NCBI RefSeq assembly: GCF_002999335.1
Contig: NW_020312591.1
Coordinates: 62,001-126,000, forward strand
Source: Cyclospora cayetanensis
Taxonomy: Eukaryota > Apicomplexa > Conoidasida > Eucoccidiorida > Eimeriidae
Direction: 5' to 3'
Length of the DNA stretch: 64,000 nucleotides
In this document: in pieces, positions 1-11,688 of the stretch
Layout: the number at the start of each line of letters is the position of its first letter
How positions within the stretch are numbered: position 1 is the stretch's first letter
Position numbers and translations under genes: made by a program
The notes under the pieces: generated by a model
The model's database searches: none
Told to the model about the DNA's origin: nothing
What the model saw: only the letters and a program-made list of their open reading frames with translations

Positions 1-1100
1 CCCTTGTGAAATGCCATCCCCTTGCTAAGGAGGGCCGTACGGCGGTGCTTGTTCTCTTCCCAGGGGCGTCATGGGCGGCAGGAGAGCAGCTAGGGGAGTG
101 TGTGTGAACGATAGCACTACACAGTTAGGGGTATATACCTCCTCTCATATCGTCTGTTTCCCCAGAGGGAGGCCTCTACGAGTACGGGGGAGGGGGAGAA
201 AGAAAGGGGGGGCCCTGTGGGGCCCCCACGCCGGTGGCCGTTGCCTTGTGCAGCGCTTTTATTAGGGGCATCTTCCAGTAGGCCCATGCGTAGGAAGGCA
301 GACGTAGTATCTCTTGTAGGAGCCTGCGCGCGAGAAAGGCACATTTGCGCCGGTCCGTTTTCTAGTGTCCAGCTGCACCCCCACGTGACCCAGCTCCCTT
401 GTGACTGCATCTCTCCCATACTTCTACACGCTGCACATAAATGTATGTAGCTTATGTTACTAATTATCCCTATCCTGCCATGTTCCATTTAGGATACTAC
501 AAACAATAATAGCGGACCACAATCAGGGGGCTCGCTCAAGGAGGCTGAATGACTGCCCCCAGGAGAGTGCCCTGTGCGCATCGTTTGCCCACCGCCTATT
601 GAATACGCATACACCAGACATTGCATGCGGTCCAAAAGAGGGACTGCAATATTATCTGGTAAAAATTTCTCATACAACAGCAGAAAATAACGGTGCTTTG
701 ACCCCCCAGGTGGGGGGCCAGGGAGGGGCCCCGCATCGGGAGACCCCGGGGGCCTCTCGATGGACCGGGGTGTCAAGACACTGCACGGTGGGTGCGATCC
801 AGACACGAGACCCTGGGGGTAGGTGTGGAGGGGGCCCCTCAAGAGGGCCCTCCGTTACTCAGGTAATTTTCCAGGTGTTTCTTTGCTTCTTTGTTGCAAT
901 TTTTACGTTACACGTGCGGATTTAGCCGTAACTCCAGCATTCAGCCCTTAACACCAAGGTTCCCACGAAGGGGGAGCACAGGGGGCCTCACAGCTCGAAA
1001 GGCACAACGCCGCACGGCAAGAGCCACCACCTGCGCTCACTTCGCCCCCAACGCAACAGGGGGCCCTAAGGGGCCCCCTGTGCTGCAGCGCAACATCAAA
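1..1100. other. Region upstream of gyrase B, no gene recognised
   Basis: No open frame here resembles a known protein. The stretch contains several GGGGCCCC-type palindromes (around 210-228, 830-850 and 1050-1080). The last part must hold the promoter and 5' leader of the gyrase gene; no core promoter element could be identified. Confidence 0.5.
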
Positions 1101-4100
1101 ATGCCACTGCTGTTACGGTTGTTGCTGCTGCTCCTGCTGCTGCGACCCCAGCAGACCTTTGCGTTCCGAGCCGCGCCGAGAGGGGCAGAAAGGCTTCAAA
1201 TGAGCGGCTGGTTCCCTTTGAGGTCAATTTATGGCCTCGACGAGCGGCGTTTCTCCAAAGGGCAGCGCCCAGGAGGCCCCCTCATGGGGGGCCCCCTCCA
1301 CTTGTGCTCTCAAAAGGTGAGTCCTCGAGACTCTCTGCGGAGGGCCCCACAGGCAGCAGCGGCGCGAAACGATGGATGCACTGAGCAGCAGCAAAGCCAG
1401 CAGGCGTCCTACACGGCCAAAGACATCCGCGTGTTGGAAGGTCTCGAAGCCGTCCGACTCAGACCCGGTACATTGCACACATAGTGCATGAGGGAAATCA
1501 AGGGCTTCGGTTGTTTTTGGCTTGCAGTCAACAGTACTCTTTCTCATCAACTCAGGTGTTACCCTACTCGATGCGACATCAAAGCTCCGCCAACGGGGGC
1601 AGGGCCCCCCCGCCACCCTCTGGTCTCCGCTTTCAAGCCTACACTGAGCATGAGCATGTCTCTCTTTCTTTCTTTCTTTATTTCTCTCTCTTTCTTTCTC
1701 CTGTCTCTCTGACCATCTACCTGTCTTCTCTCTACCTCTCTATCTCTTCATACGCACTCTTCTCCGCGAACTCGACTCGCCTCTTTTCTCTAAACTAGCT
1801 CTCAGGGTCTATTTACCGCCTCGGTACTTGACCCACCCATGCCCCTCCCACCTCCTACTAACATGCCCTGCAGCCGCCTTCCCTTCGTTCGCTAGCTTCT
1901 TCCCTGCCACGCGTGCAGGCATAGAGGGCTTCCCGTTGAGCCCTTAAGGATCAAAATAGGCTTTTTGGCTATGCGCGGGGTCCTTCTTGCCCATCGGCGG
2001 GCTCGCAACTGTCCCTCCTTCCCTCCCCGTTTCCGCGAAAAAATGCGCGCTGCTTATCTCCACTCCTCGTTAACAATTTTGTTCGCGAGATTCTTGCAGG
2101 GATGTATGTCGGAGACTCCGACGCTTCGGGAGCGCTGCACCTCCTCATGGAACTCTTACAGAACTCTGCAGACGAAATCGCTCAAGGCAACTGCACAGAA
2201 ATAACGGTCTGGCTCCACCGTGACAGGTGCGGGGAGACGATTCAAACGCTGCAGCCATACGCGAAAGGGGCGACTTGCGTGGGGTCGTGGCATGCATTTT
2301 CCGTGTCTGGCTTGCCTTATGGCCCTCGCTGAGTTTCCTGCCGCCGTTGAACGCATGCCTTCGGTGCCTCGTGCCCAAGGGGGGCTTACTTTCCGCCTGC
2401 ACGGCAGCTCCCTCTCTGCAGTGCTCGCGAAGGGCCTTTACCGCCCTTCGCTGCGCTGCCTGTCGCATGCTTCTCCTCACCTCCACAGCCTGTGCCTCTT
2501 TGCCGTATTCAGTCTCAACACTGTCGCGCGCAATCTTGAGGCCTCCTTGGTATCGAGGAAAGGGGCCGGCTGCCTATGTGCGATGTTTTCGCCTGGCAGC
2601 CCGCCGCTTAGCGACGTCAACAGCCGCCTCCTCTTGATACCTCTCTGCCTCTGCACTCCCCGAAGCCGCTGCCTCCCCCTGTGCCTTCCCGCATTCTTTT
2701 GATGCTGCAGCTCAATCTCCGTACAAGACAATGGCAGAGGCATCCCCTGCGACCCTGTCCAGCGCCACCATCCAAGTTCGTTTCCTGTGCCGTCCCTGCC
2801 ACCCTTTTCGCTCTGCCCGACCGCTTGTTTCTTCCGGTGTTCATTGCACGCCTCTCCGATGGTTATCTCTATCTATATCTCTATATCCATCTGTCTATCT
2901 GTCATGCTTATCTTTATCTACATCTCTATATCCATCCCTCTATCTGTCGTGCCTATCTCTATCTACATCTCTATATCCACCCCTCTATCTGTCGTGCGTA
3001 TCCCTATCTACATCTCTATATCCATCTATCTATCTGTCATGCTTATCTCTATCTATATCTCTATATCCATCTATCTATCTGTCATGCGTATCTCTATCTA
3101 TATCTCTATATCCATCTGTCCATCTGTCTGTCTGTGCGTATATGTGTATGTCGCTTCCCTTCTCACCACCGTGCGCCGCGGTGTCTCTGTGGCGTACGCT
3201 GCAGCTCCGGCCCCCTCAGATGGCTCACCAGCTCCCGAATGCCCCTCCGCACTGGAAGTCGTACTGACAACTCTCCACTCTGGAGGGAAATTCGTAAAAG
3301 CCGGCTCTTCAGAAGGCGCTGTGGGAGCGACGGGGGCAGAAACAGCTCCGTACAGCTGCAGCGGAGGCCTTCACGGCGTTGGGTTGCCGGTCCTTAACGC
3401 GCTAAGCTCCAGGCTCAGAGCAGAAGTAATTTGTCTAACCCTCACCTGTTTCTCCGAATGCGACATGAAACCTTATAGCACTTCAAGGGTGGAGGCCTCA
3501 CGCGCTGCGGGTAGCAGCTGCCCTACCTGCGCAACAGAGCCGCTTCCAACACACCAAATGGCGGCCTAAAGAACCTCCTCATTGGCATCGGTGGCCGTTG
3601 CACTGCATTAACAGTGTGTGCAAGCATGTGTATGTGTGTGGCTTTATCTGCTACGGAAGCAAGCGAGGAGCGAAGGGAGGGGAGAAAGCGCAGGCAAAAA
3701 ACCGCGACTCCAGCAGGTGTACCCTCTTCTCGGTATCTTCGCTTGCTGCTGCGTTGTGTGAAGGTCCTCCGCGATTCTCAAGTGTGCACCCTCGAGTGCA
3801 GCCAAGGCCGCATCACGCAACCCCTGACGAGGCAAAGCAGAGCAGCGGCCGCTGCCGCCGCTGCTGCGGCAGTGGCATCAGCAGCGGCAGCTCCAAAATT
3901 GACGGCAGGGGCAGCCGCAGGTGAAGTCTGGAATTTTACTTGGCCCTCCTCGCAGCACCAGGGCACCGCTATTCGTTACTACCCCGACAGAAGCATCTTC
4001 GGGGAGGCAGCAGTCGTGCCGTGGCAGAAGGTTGCGGAGCGCTTGAGGGAATTATCCTTTCTGTATCCGCAGACAGTGTTTCATCTGAAGCGCGAGCGTG

Positions 4101-7100
4101 CCTACTGCAGCGCAGATACCGCCTCCGCCGCGAAGCAAGAGACTGAAGAGGCGGCAGCAAGGGCAGAAGCGCGTAAAGAAGCCGAAATTGGAGATGGCAG
4201 CGAGCGGCAGGGCACGGCTGGCAGCGCAGAGAAGGAATCAGAGGAGCCTTTGATTCAAGAGATTCGCTTCAAAGACGAAGGGGGCGGACTCAAGTCCATG
4301 CTGCGTGAAATGAGCCATGGTCTCGCGGCCCTCTTCACGGATACACCCATTATTAGGTGCATCTATTGGTACCTTGTGTCTCTCTCTCTCGCTCTCTCTC
4401 TCTGACTGTCTCTCTCTCTGACTGTCTCTCTGTATGTCTGTACTCTGGCTCCCCCCTCTGCCCATGTGCCCCATGTATCCTAGTGTGTCTGTTTCTCTGT
4501 GTGCCCTCTCTATGGAGCTCGCTCGCCAAGATTCGGCATTGAAACCTGCTGATGCCGTGGGCGTGCGCCGCGGTGCTTGCACAATTGTGAAAGTTCGTGG
4601 CTGCCGGCCGTCTTGCTTGCGCCGCTTTGCGCCTCAGTGTCGTCTGTAGCAATGCCTTCCTCTCTCTTGAGGCCCACCTCATGTTTACGGATCCAACCAA
4701 GACTCCCAACACCGCTGTGAGAACGCCTCGCAGCGATTGCAGCATCGAGCGCCAGAGCCGTAGCGAGGCAAGCAGCGGATTGGCGAGCGAGTTGCAGCGG
4801 CTGTCGCCGCTCGCCGTTCCGGCAGACACACTGGGCTGCAGCATTGCCTCATTCGTGAATGGCGTCAGCACGCCACACGGCGGTTCGCATGTGGACGGCT
4901 GTCTCTCGGGTCTTACCAAGGCAGTGCATGCAGCCGCGGCAGCAGCTGCCGCAGCGGCTGCGGCGTGGACTGGGCGGGGGAACAAGCGGCTGCTGCTGCG
5001 CACAAAGCAGCAAGAAGCTGCAGACAGTGCAAAAGCTGCTGCAACGCCTGGCAGCGGAAGGGGGGTTGCGGGAGCAGGTGCCTCCGGCTTAGCCGCAGGA
5101 GCTGCTGGGGTTAAGGGGGAGTATCTGCGCGAGGGCCTCGTGGGCATCGTGAGCCTCAAACTTTCCGATCCTGTTTTTGAGGGCCAGACGAAAAGGAGGC
5201 TGAAGGGGAAGGAAGTCGCACGCGCTGTAGAACAGGCAAGGAGAATATGCCGATTTAGCTCCCGAGCTTGTCCTGATCTCGAGGGTGCCTCTTTTTTGCC
5301 CCTTCTGTAAAAGCCTTCTTCTTCTAGCGATGTCTGCTCCAGCGCAGCCCGTGTCTCCCCGGTAATGGAGCCTATGCAACACAAGGAGAGATGCGTGCTG
5401 GCCAAAGGGCGAGACTCGGTTACTTCATTCTTTCTCTCTGTCTCTCTCTTTGTCTTTCTCTCTGTCTCTCTTTGTCTTTCTCTCTGTCTCTTTGTACTGC
5501 GGCGAAAAGCGGACGCTCGCGCTGATTTCCGCAGGCGGAGGCGGGAAGGTTTGGGGCGCTGATTGCTCGCATTCGCATGCGATTTCGTCTTCTGCTGCTC
5601 TCTGGGTTTCTTTTCCTCTCCGCGCCTCGCTTTCCTCCTTTTTCTTTTGCATTTCTAGCTTCTCTCGCTATCTCTGCTAGTGAGGGGACGGTATTACTGG
5701 CCGTATGTGCCGGCTGCTGGCGCTGGCTAAGGAGGCGTGGGGCAGTGGCAGGAGAGTTGTTTCATGCAGCAGGCTGTCTGCATGTGCTTGTGTCTCTGAC
5801 CAGCTGGTGCAGGAGGCACTCTTCAATTTCTTTTCGGCGAATCCGGGAAAGCTGCAGCAGCTCCTGCAGCGCGCTGCCGCCACTGCCGCAGCAGCCGCGG
5901 CAGCAAAGGCAGCGCGAGACTTCCAGAAAGCTCGACAAAGGGCAGTACAGGCCTCTGTTCTTCCAGGTACGGTGCCGCCTTTGAGCCTCCAATGGACGGC
6001 AGCAGTGGGAGCTAGGTGATGACTGCTCTTGCCAAATTCTGCTCGCTCAATTCTTCGCTCACAATCCTCACCGCATTGCGCCATCAACATCGCAAACTTC
6101 CTCTACCAGTGCGCTCTCCACGCTGTGCCCCAAGAAACTCGCTTCTATCCCTTCAAACGCATGTGTTGCTTCTCCCGTTGCACCCTTAAGGGAAGCTGGT
6201 AGACTGCCAGCGAGGCGGCGAACTGTTTATCGTGGAAGGTGAATCAGCAGCCGGAAGCGCAAAACAGGTATCTCTAAAAAGCGCATGCGCACAACAGGCG
6301 CGTTCCTAGCAAGCACGCTCGTAGGGGCTTTCCGCGTCTCGGCTTCTTCTGCTTCTCCGACTTGCTTTCCAGAATACTTCGCGGGCAGCTTGATCTTCCC
6401 CCCACTCTTTTGCCGCCGCTCTCCTTCTCCTCCAAGGCCCCGCATGAGTACACTTTGCACATTTTACCCCCACGGCTGCTCCCGTCACCCCCTGACTTGG
6501 TGGTGCTTTGCTGCTTTGCACCTGTAGGCGCGCGATCGCCGACTACAGGCGGTCCTGCCCCTCCGTGGAAAGATCCTCAATGTACAGCGCGAGAATAACA
6601 GACGCAAGATCTTCAACAACGAGGAGGTCAAGGTCAGCTGTGCAAAACGCAGCTCCGAAGCAACATTCACAACTTTTATAGAAGCAGACACGGCTCCCGC
6701 CACGGCTGCACCACAGCGCCAGGAGGAACGACTACATGCGCGCTCACTTAGCCACGTGCTATTGCAGCTGATAGATAGAGCTGCTGCTGCTGCGATTTCC
6801 AGGCACTGGTATCTGCTCTAGGCGTCCCACCGCAAGACGATAGCTCAAAACAGCAAAGCCTAACGGGCCTAAGGTAGGGAGGCACGCACTTGTGGGTTCC
6901 GTGTCAACTGCCTCTTAGGAGGCAGTATGCCTGTTATTGCAATGTGCATGTCGTCATGCACCTGCTCTCTCCTTTTGAGCTCTCGTTTTTGTCGGTTGGC
7001 TGCCGTTTTTCCGCGGATGCGCCTACAGGCGCTCACAAATAAGCGTTTTTAGTGTGCATGTCTCGGCGTGTTGGCTCTCTTTATGTGTCTTTTCACTCTT

Positions 7101-8008
7101 TTTGGCTCTGGCTGTTGGTGTTGGCGTTGGTACGCTTGCTTTTTCCCCCAGTTCCTTTCTCTTGCACTCGTTCCTCTGCTCCGCCCTTGCGGTTGCGTGT
7201 ACATGCGCGCTGTAGATACGGGAAGGTGATCCTCCTCACGGACGCGGATGTGGACGGCGCGCATATTCGATCCCTGCTGTTAGGCTTCTTCTACCGTTTC
7301 TATACGGCGCTACTGAGAGAGAATAAGCTCTTCATTGCGTGCCCCCCTCTCTACAAGGCAGTGCACCCGCCGATGCCCTTGGCCCTGCTGCAGCAGCATT
7401 TCAAGCAGCTCCCGCACACCCGCGACAGCCGTGGCACCGTCAGCAGCAGCACAGTGACAGAGACATACGTCTGGACGGATGCAGAAGCGCAGCGTCTCGC
7501 AGCCCTCGTGCAGCAGCAGCATCCTAAAAAGAAAACTACACAGGCAGCATACGGCGAAGCAGGCGGCGGAGGCATCCTACGGTTGCAGCGGTTTAAGGGT
7601 TTAGGGGAGATGCAGGCAGAACAGCTGTGGCAGACGACAATGGATCCTAGAGCACGAAGCCTCAAGAGGATCACTCTGCAGGATGCTGCCAAGGTAGCTA
7701 ACCCCCAAAAGCAACCAGTCAAGTCATCTCTTGCACATCATATATTCCTCTCGCAGACTCTGTCCACCCCTGTCTGTGTTCCCTCCCTCTGTCACCTCTC
7801 CGGCTCCCCTCGAACGCAGAAAGCTTTTCCATCTAGGCACGCATATAGTTCAGGCCGTCGCCAACAATATGGGTGCGTGAGTGTTTGTTCATTTCAGGCT
7901 GAGGCTGCTGTCTCTTCTCTGATGGGAGAGGCCCCTATGGAGCGGCGACAGCTCGTCTTGTCTCTAAGTGCCTCCTTAGCGGCTGACCCTCAGGCGCTAA
8001 GCACCTAA
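1101..8008 (+). CDS. gyrB: DNA gyrase subunit B, apicoplast-targeted (12 exons)
   Basis: ATPase subunit of the type II topoisomerase that introduces negative supercoils, here presumably into apicoplast DNA. Exons: 1101-1467, 2100-2226, 2711-2775, 3232-3425, 3764-4356, 4638-5235, 5804-5966, 6191-6267, 6528-6632, 6803-6873, 7216-7693, 7898-8008; they sum to 982 codons plus stop. The start at 1101 gives a Leu-rich signal peptide ([10 protein letters not shown], then FAF), followed by a long transit-like stretch before the gyrase start [22 protein letters not shown] ATPase motifs are NSADE (2162-2176), DNGRGIP (2727-2747) and GGLHGVG (3363-3383). TOPRIM motifs are EGESAAG (6235-6255) and DADVDG (7241-7258), followed by RFKGLGEM and LWQTTMDP. 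Ala-rich insertions interrupt exons 5 to 7. Intron 6 uses a GC donor. Intron 11 (204 nt) is in frame and has no stop. Most splice junctions are supported by phase and homology; exon 1 could start earlier, at an upstream in-frame codon. Confidence 0.93.
2862..3130. repeat. 45-bp minisatellite in gyrase B intron 3
   Basis: Six copies at an exact 45-bp period; the shared CTATATCCA core recurs at 2881, 2926, 2971, 3016, 3061 and 3106. Since 45 is divisible by three, all frames stay open and create spurious Tyr/Leu/Ser repeat ORFs. It lies wholly inside the intron 2776-3231. Confidence 0.9.
5236..5803 (+). other. GC-AG intron in gyrase B
   Basis: The exon ends ...CAG and the intron begins GCAAGG, ending in ...TGACCAG. 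Splicing here joins AVEQ to [10 protein letters not shown], matching the conserved gyrase helix without a gap and in phase 0. No GT donor nearby gives this join. Confidence 0.75.
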
Positions 8009-8941
8009 GGGAGTGCCCTAAGATTCTAAATTCTATGGGGGCTCTAGTCAGTCGAGAGGGTCGTACGATGTTACGTATCCAGCGCGCACACTTATGCTCG
8101 CCGACATAGATACAGGCCAGACTGTTGCTGCAGGTGCGGCCGTTCGTCCTGCATCTCACACACCTGCACCGTTGCTTCAAATGTAAACTAGCAGCGGCAG
8201 CAGCACCAGCACTCCCACCGCCAACTCTACGTTTCTGCGCGAATGTATATATATGTATTATATATATACATATAAAAGCCTCTCTGCTCGGGAGACCCCA
8301 ACGTGGAGAGAAGGCGGTGGGTGCGAAGACGAGGTGGCTCTACAGGGGGCCTTCTTGAGAACAGCACACAACCTTGCCGTTCTAAGAAACACGGACGCCT
8401 TTTTGAAAGGAACGAACGTTCCTAAAAGACACAGACGCGAGTGAACGGAGGCAGCAGCATCCACAACCCAACGCGCGGCTAGCTCTCGCTGTCAAATAGG
8501 CGCAATCTGCCACACCGTGCAGATTCCCTAGAGGGAGGCCTCTTGGCCTCCCCAAACACTAGGGAGCTTCTCATCTTCCATAGCGGCTTACACGAACATA
8601 TTCTTAGAGCGCCTCCCCCGATCTCCTCTTCCCCCGACCGCATGCGACAGCTCCCGTCAAAATGAGCAACCCGAGAGAACCGTCGTCGCGTTTGCATGCC
8701 GCTACCCTCTCCTTCCCTTCCCCCCTACCTCCCTCTGTATTCCGCTTTGTTACACGCGAGTTTTCCCTAGCAACCCTCTGACATGCGGAGGGGAGAGTGC
8801 AGCTTTCGGAGCTCTCCCCCCCGGAACCCCCATCCCCCCCGTCAGATCATCACTGACGGAGATTGAAAGTGCACACATCGCATAATGCGGAGGGCCTGCA
8901 ATGAAGCGAGAAGGAGCCACCACCCCTCCTTTCTTCCCTTT
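8009..8941. other. Intergenic region
   Basis: It lies between the gyrase stop and the stop of the minus-strand ORF, so it should hold two converging 3' ends. A short TA-rich palindromic stretch sits near 8243-8275. No protein-like frame or RNA gene was seen. Confidence 0.5.
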
Positions 8942-9751
8942 CTAGTGGTAAGGGGGGGGCAGCCCTTCACAGGGGTATGTCTTGCAGCCGCTGCGCGTGG
9001 CGATCTCCTGCTTGTACAGCATCATTTGCTGTTGCAGCAGCTGCTGCAGATGCTCCTTGTGCTGCTGCTGCAGCTCCGACAGCGGCTGCGCCTGCTGAGA
9101 ACACCCTTGACTGGAGGGCAGCCTCTGCGCTGGGGGGGGGGCCTCGCCGAGGGAGTGCTGCTGCAGGATGGAGGCAGATGCACCGCATACCGAGGGGGGG
9201 CCCCCAAAGGGGCCCCCCTGCTGCAGCAACACGGGGTTTTTGGGGGGAGAAACGGGAGGCCCTCCCCATGGAGAGAATGTGGGAAGCGACAGCTGCGACG
9301 CGACCCCCCCTCCCGCTAGGGGCCCTATGGGGGCCCCCCCCCCCCCGGGGGCCCCTGCCCAGGAAAGCCCGCCGGAAATCCCATCGGGGGGGCCCCTGCG
9401 AGTTCGCGTGCCTCTCAGGGGAGACGGGGAGGCAGACTTGCGCCTCTTGGATCGAAGGAAGGCTGCCGCAGCAGCCGCCGAGGCAGCAGCAGCGGCTGCT
9501 GCCGCAGTGCTGCCTCGGCAGCTGCTTTCTGTTAACCCGAAGTAGAAGGATTCATCCTGGGGGTGGCTAAGAAGACAAGGGAACGCGTCCTTCCGCTTGG
9601 TGCTGCTCCCCTTGCCGAGGCTACCACTGTTGATCGCGGAGGAGCATGCGGAGCTGCCTAATAGGCCGCTCCGGTGCAGCAAGCCGCTGCTGCTACCGTT
9701 ACTGCTGCTGCTGGAAACTTCCTCGCCGAGAGTCATAGAGGGACTGTGCAT
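8942..9751 (-). CDS. Hypothetical low-complexity protein
   Basis: Open frame of 269 codons from ATG at 9751. It starts Ser-rich, then has a poly-Ala run, a short basic patch (LRSKRRK), a long Gly/Pro-rich segment and a C-terminal Gln/Leu-rich stretch (SELQQQHKEHLQQLL) that could form a coiled coil. No domain is recognised. The Gly/Pro-rich part is encoded by GGGGCCCC-type repeats, so its reading frame may be fortuitous. It could be a single-exon gene, the last exon of a longer minus-strand gene, or a chance open frame. No clear acceptor was found near its start. Confidence 0.35.
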   Translation of the reverse strand: MHSPSMTLGEEVSSSSSNGSSSGLLHRSGLLGSSACSSAINSGSLGKGSSTKRKDAFPCLLSHPQDESFYFGLTESSCRGSTAAAAAAAASAAAAAAFLRSKRRKSASPSPLRGTRTRRGPPDGISGGLSWAGAPGGGGAPIGPLAGGGVASQLSLPTFSPWGGPPVSPPKNPVLLQQGGPFGGPPSVCGASASILQQHSLGEAPPPAQRLPSSQGCSQQAQPLSELQQQHKEHLQQLLQQQMMLYKQEIATRSGCKTYPCEGLPPPYH

Positions 9752-11040
9752 AGGGGGGATCCGTGAGGAGGAGCGAAAGACGACCAGACCAACGCGCGCG
9801 CTTTCAGACGAAAGCAGCTGCTCACCTCTCGCTGCGGCAAAAGCCGTAGTGGGTTCAACCCTAGAGCCTTGCGCCTACACTCTGGGAGTTAAGGGATGAC
9901 GTTCGATGCAGAGCTGGTGGCATATTCGCATACCTCTGTGCACAGGGATACATCGGGAGGTAGAAACAAGTGCAAACAATAATGCATGGATATGCAGACA
10001 CATGCAGGCATGAGTATGTGGAGGGATGCATGCATGGGTCTATGTTTACACTCAACCATCAAGCGTGCGAGGGGGCGGAGGAGGGCAAGGCATTCTACAT
10101 CAGAGGGCTCAGGAACTGCCGGGAAACCCTCGAGAAAAAAAAATGAAAGTCAGAAACCCCCAAAGCGTGGAGAGGCACTCCTGTACGAGAGGAGGGCTTA
10201 GTCAGCAGAGGTTCGCGAGTGAGCGAAGCGAGCACATAGACAGCTAAACTGGGCTGTCCACACAAAAAGGCGCAACGGCGATACCGTGCGAGCCTTTAGG
10301 TGTACGGGGAGTTAAAGCTGGAGTCGAGGAGGACGAACAACAGTGCAGGTTTCAGACTCGAGGGTCAGGGAATCAAAGATGTCAGGTGAGATCCATCGCA
10401 AGGAGTTTTGCTCTGTGCATGCTACGTTGTATAAGGCCAAGAAGGTGATTAATGCGCATAATCTGCAGAGACAAGGAAAAGCCATACACTGCTTTCTTTC
10501 GTGCAGCAAGTACTGGAGCTGCATGCGGCTGCCACAGCTCCTGCTCTGGTGCAATGCTGCTACACGCATGCGAAAGCCCCGTTCTCCCCGAGATGGATGC
10601 TAATTTTGCAAAGGAAGCACTAGACCTCTTTGTTTCTTGAACGGAATCGACTCTCCTACTGTACCCCAAGCGCTCGCTGCAAGCTGGTTGCTGCTACAGT
10701 TGCTGTTAGTACTGCTGCAGTTGATGCTGTTTGTCACCATAGCACCGCAACAACCAATGGTCTTGCGGGAAATATCCACAAATTAAGACTCACTGCAGCC
10801 TACATGAACTCCATAGGATCAAAAACTCGTACAAAGCAACCCCCCTCCCCCTCCCCCGAATTCAAACCGCGCATTTCCTTCATGCACTCCTTTTCAAGGC
10901 GCATTTTCAGCGGCGGCGTGTTGTGTATAGCGTACATCGCCGCTACCTAGGCAGGCTTCGAAATTTCATCAAGAAGTCTCTACAGAAAGAAATCTCACCA
11001 GAAAATGACGTGTATGATGCCTGACAGGGGCCCCTGAAGT
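9752..11040. other. Region without a recognised gene
   Basis: Short frames occur on both strands between 10312 and 10669, with no homology I can name. Nothing supports a gene or RNA here. Confidence 0.4.
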
Positions 11041-11495
11041 GCCCCCTTGATGCAAAAGGGCCGCTGTGAGCCGAAGGAGGAGTCACCAGAAAAATCCTCC
11101 AGGCTAGGAGGAGCGCAAACTCGCCATGAGGGCAGGACGGACCGCTGCACTGTATCTCCACATTGCTACGCATGTACCTCCTACCTCTAGGGGGATGCAT
11201 ATGTTGGCAGACACGTGCAAACGTGCGCTCAGCCAAGCCACCACCAGCAGGGAGACAGACTGCGCTTTGAAGGCACTCTAAAAAGAGCAAAACGCCACAC
11301 ACAACTCTCCTTCGCAGTGTACAGGCCCGATGTAGGGGATCTCTTTAGAGTACGGACAACAGCGAGCATTCTCATGTGCGTCCTTGAGAGCACCCCTCTG
11401 CTGATTTTTCGCATTAGAAGTAGTTACTTTTAGACATGCACAGACGCATGAAACGTCCTCTAAGGATGCTTATCGAATCAGAGCCGAGGCAGCGC
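11041..11495 (+). repeat. Dispersed repeat, copy 1 (inverted partner at 22950-23403)
   Basis: About 455 bp whose reverse complement recurs at 22950-23403 with only scattered substitutions. Both copies keep a 72-codon open frame (here 11215-11433, starting MQTCAQPSHH; the copies differ at only a few residues) and an overlapping antisense frame starting MCGVL. No transposase, terminal repeats or target-site duplication were recognised. It may be a non-autonomous element or a dispersed family. Confidence 0.8.
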
Positions 11496-11688
11496 TACGC
11501 CCTCACACCCCACACCCCAGTTGAGGCCGTTGTGGCTTTGTGTCTCGCTGCCGAAAGGGCCGCTAGAAGCGAGCGAGCAAGAATACGGCTTAAAAGGAAA
11601 CGTGTTGGGAATAAGCTTCCCACGTAGCAGGCGGTGGAAGAAACAACTCAAGGTACAAACGGGCTTGCATTGGATGGACGGCGGAAGT

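Noticed and set aside
2681..3569. Plus-strand frames with Tyr/Leu/Ser repeats
   Set aside because: They come from the 45-bp minisatellite in gyrase intron 3; the real exons are only short parts of these frames.
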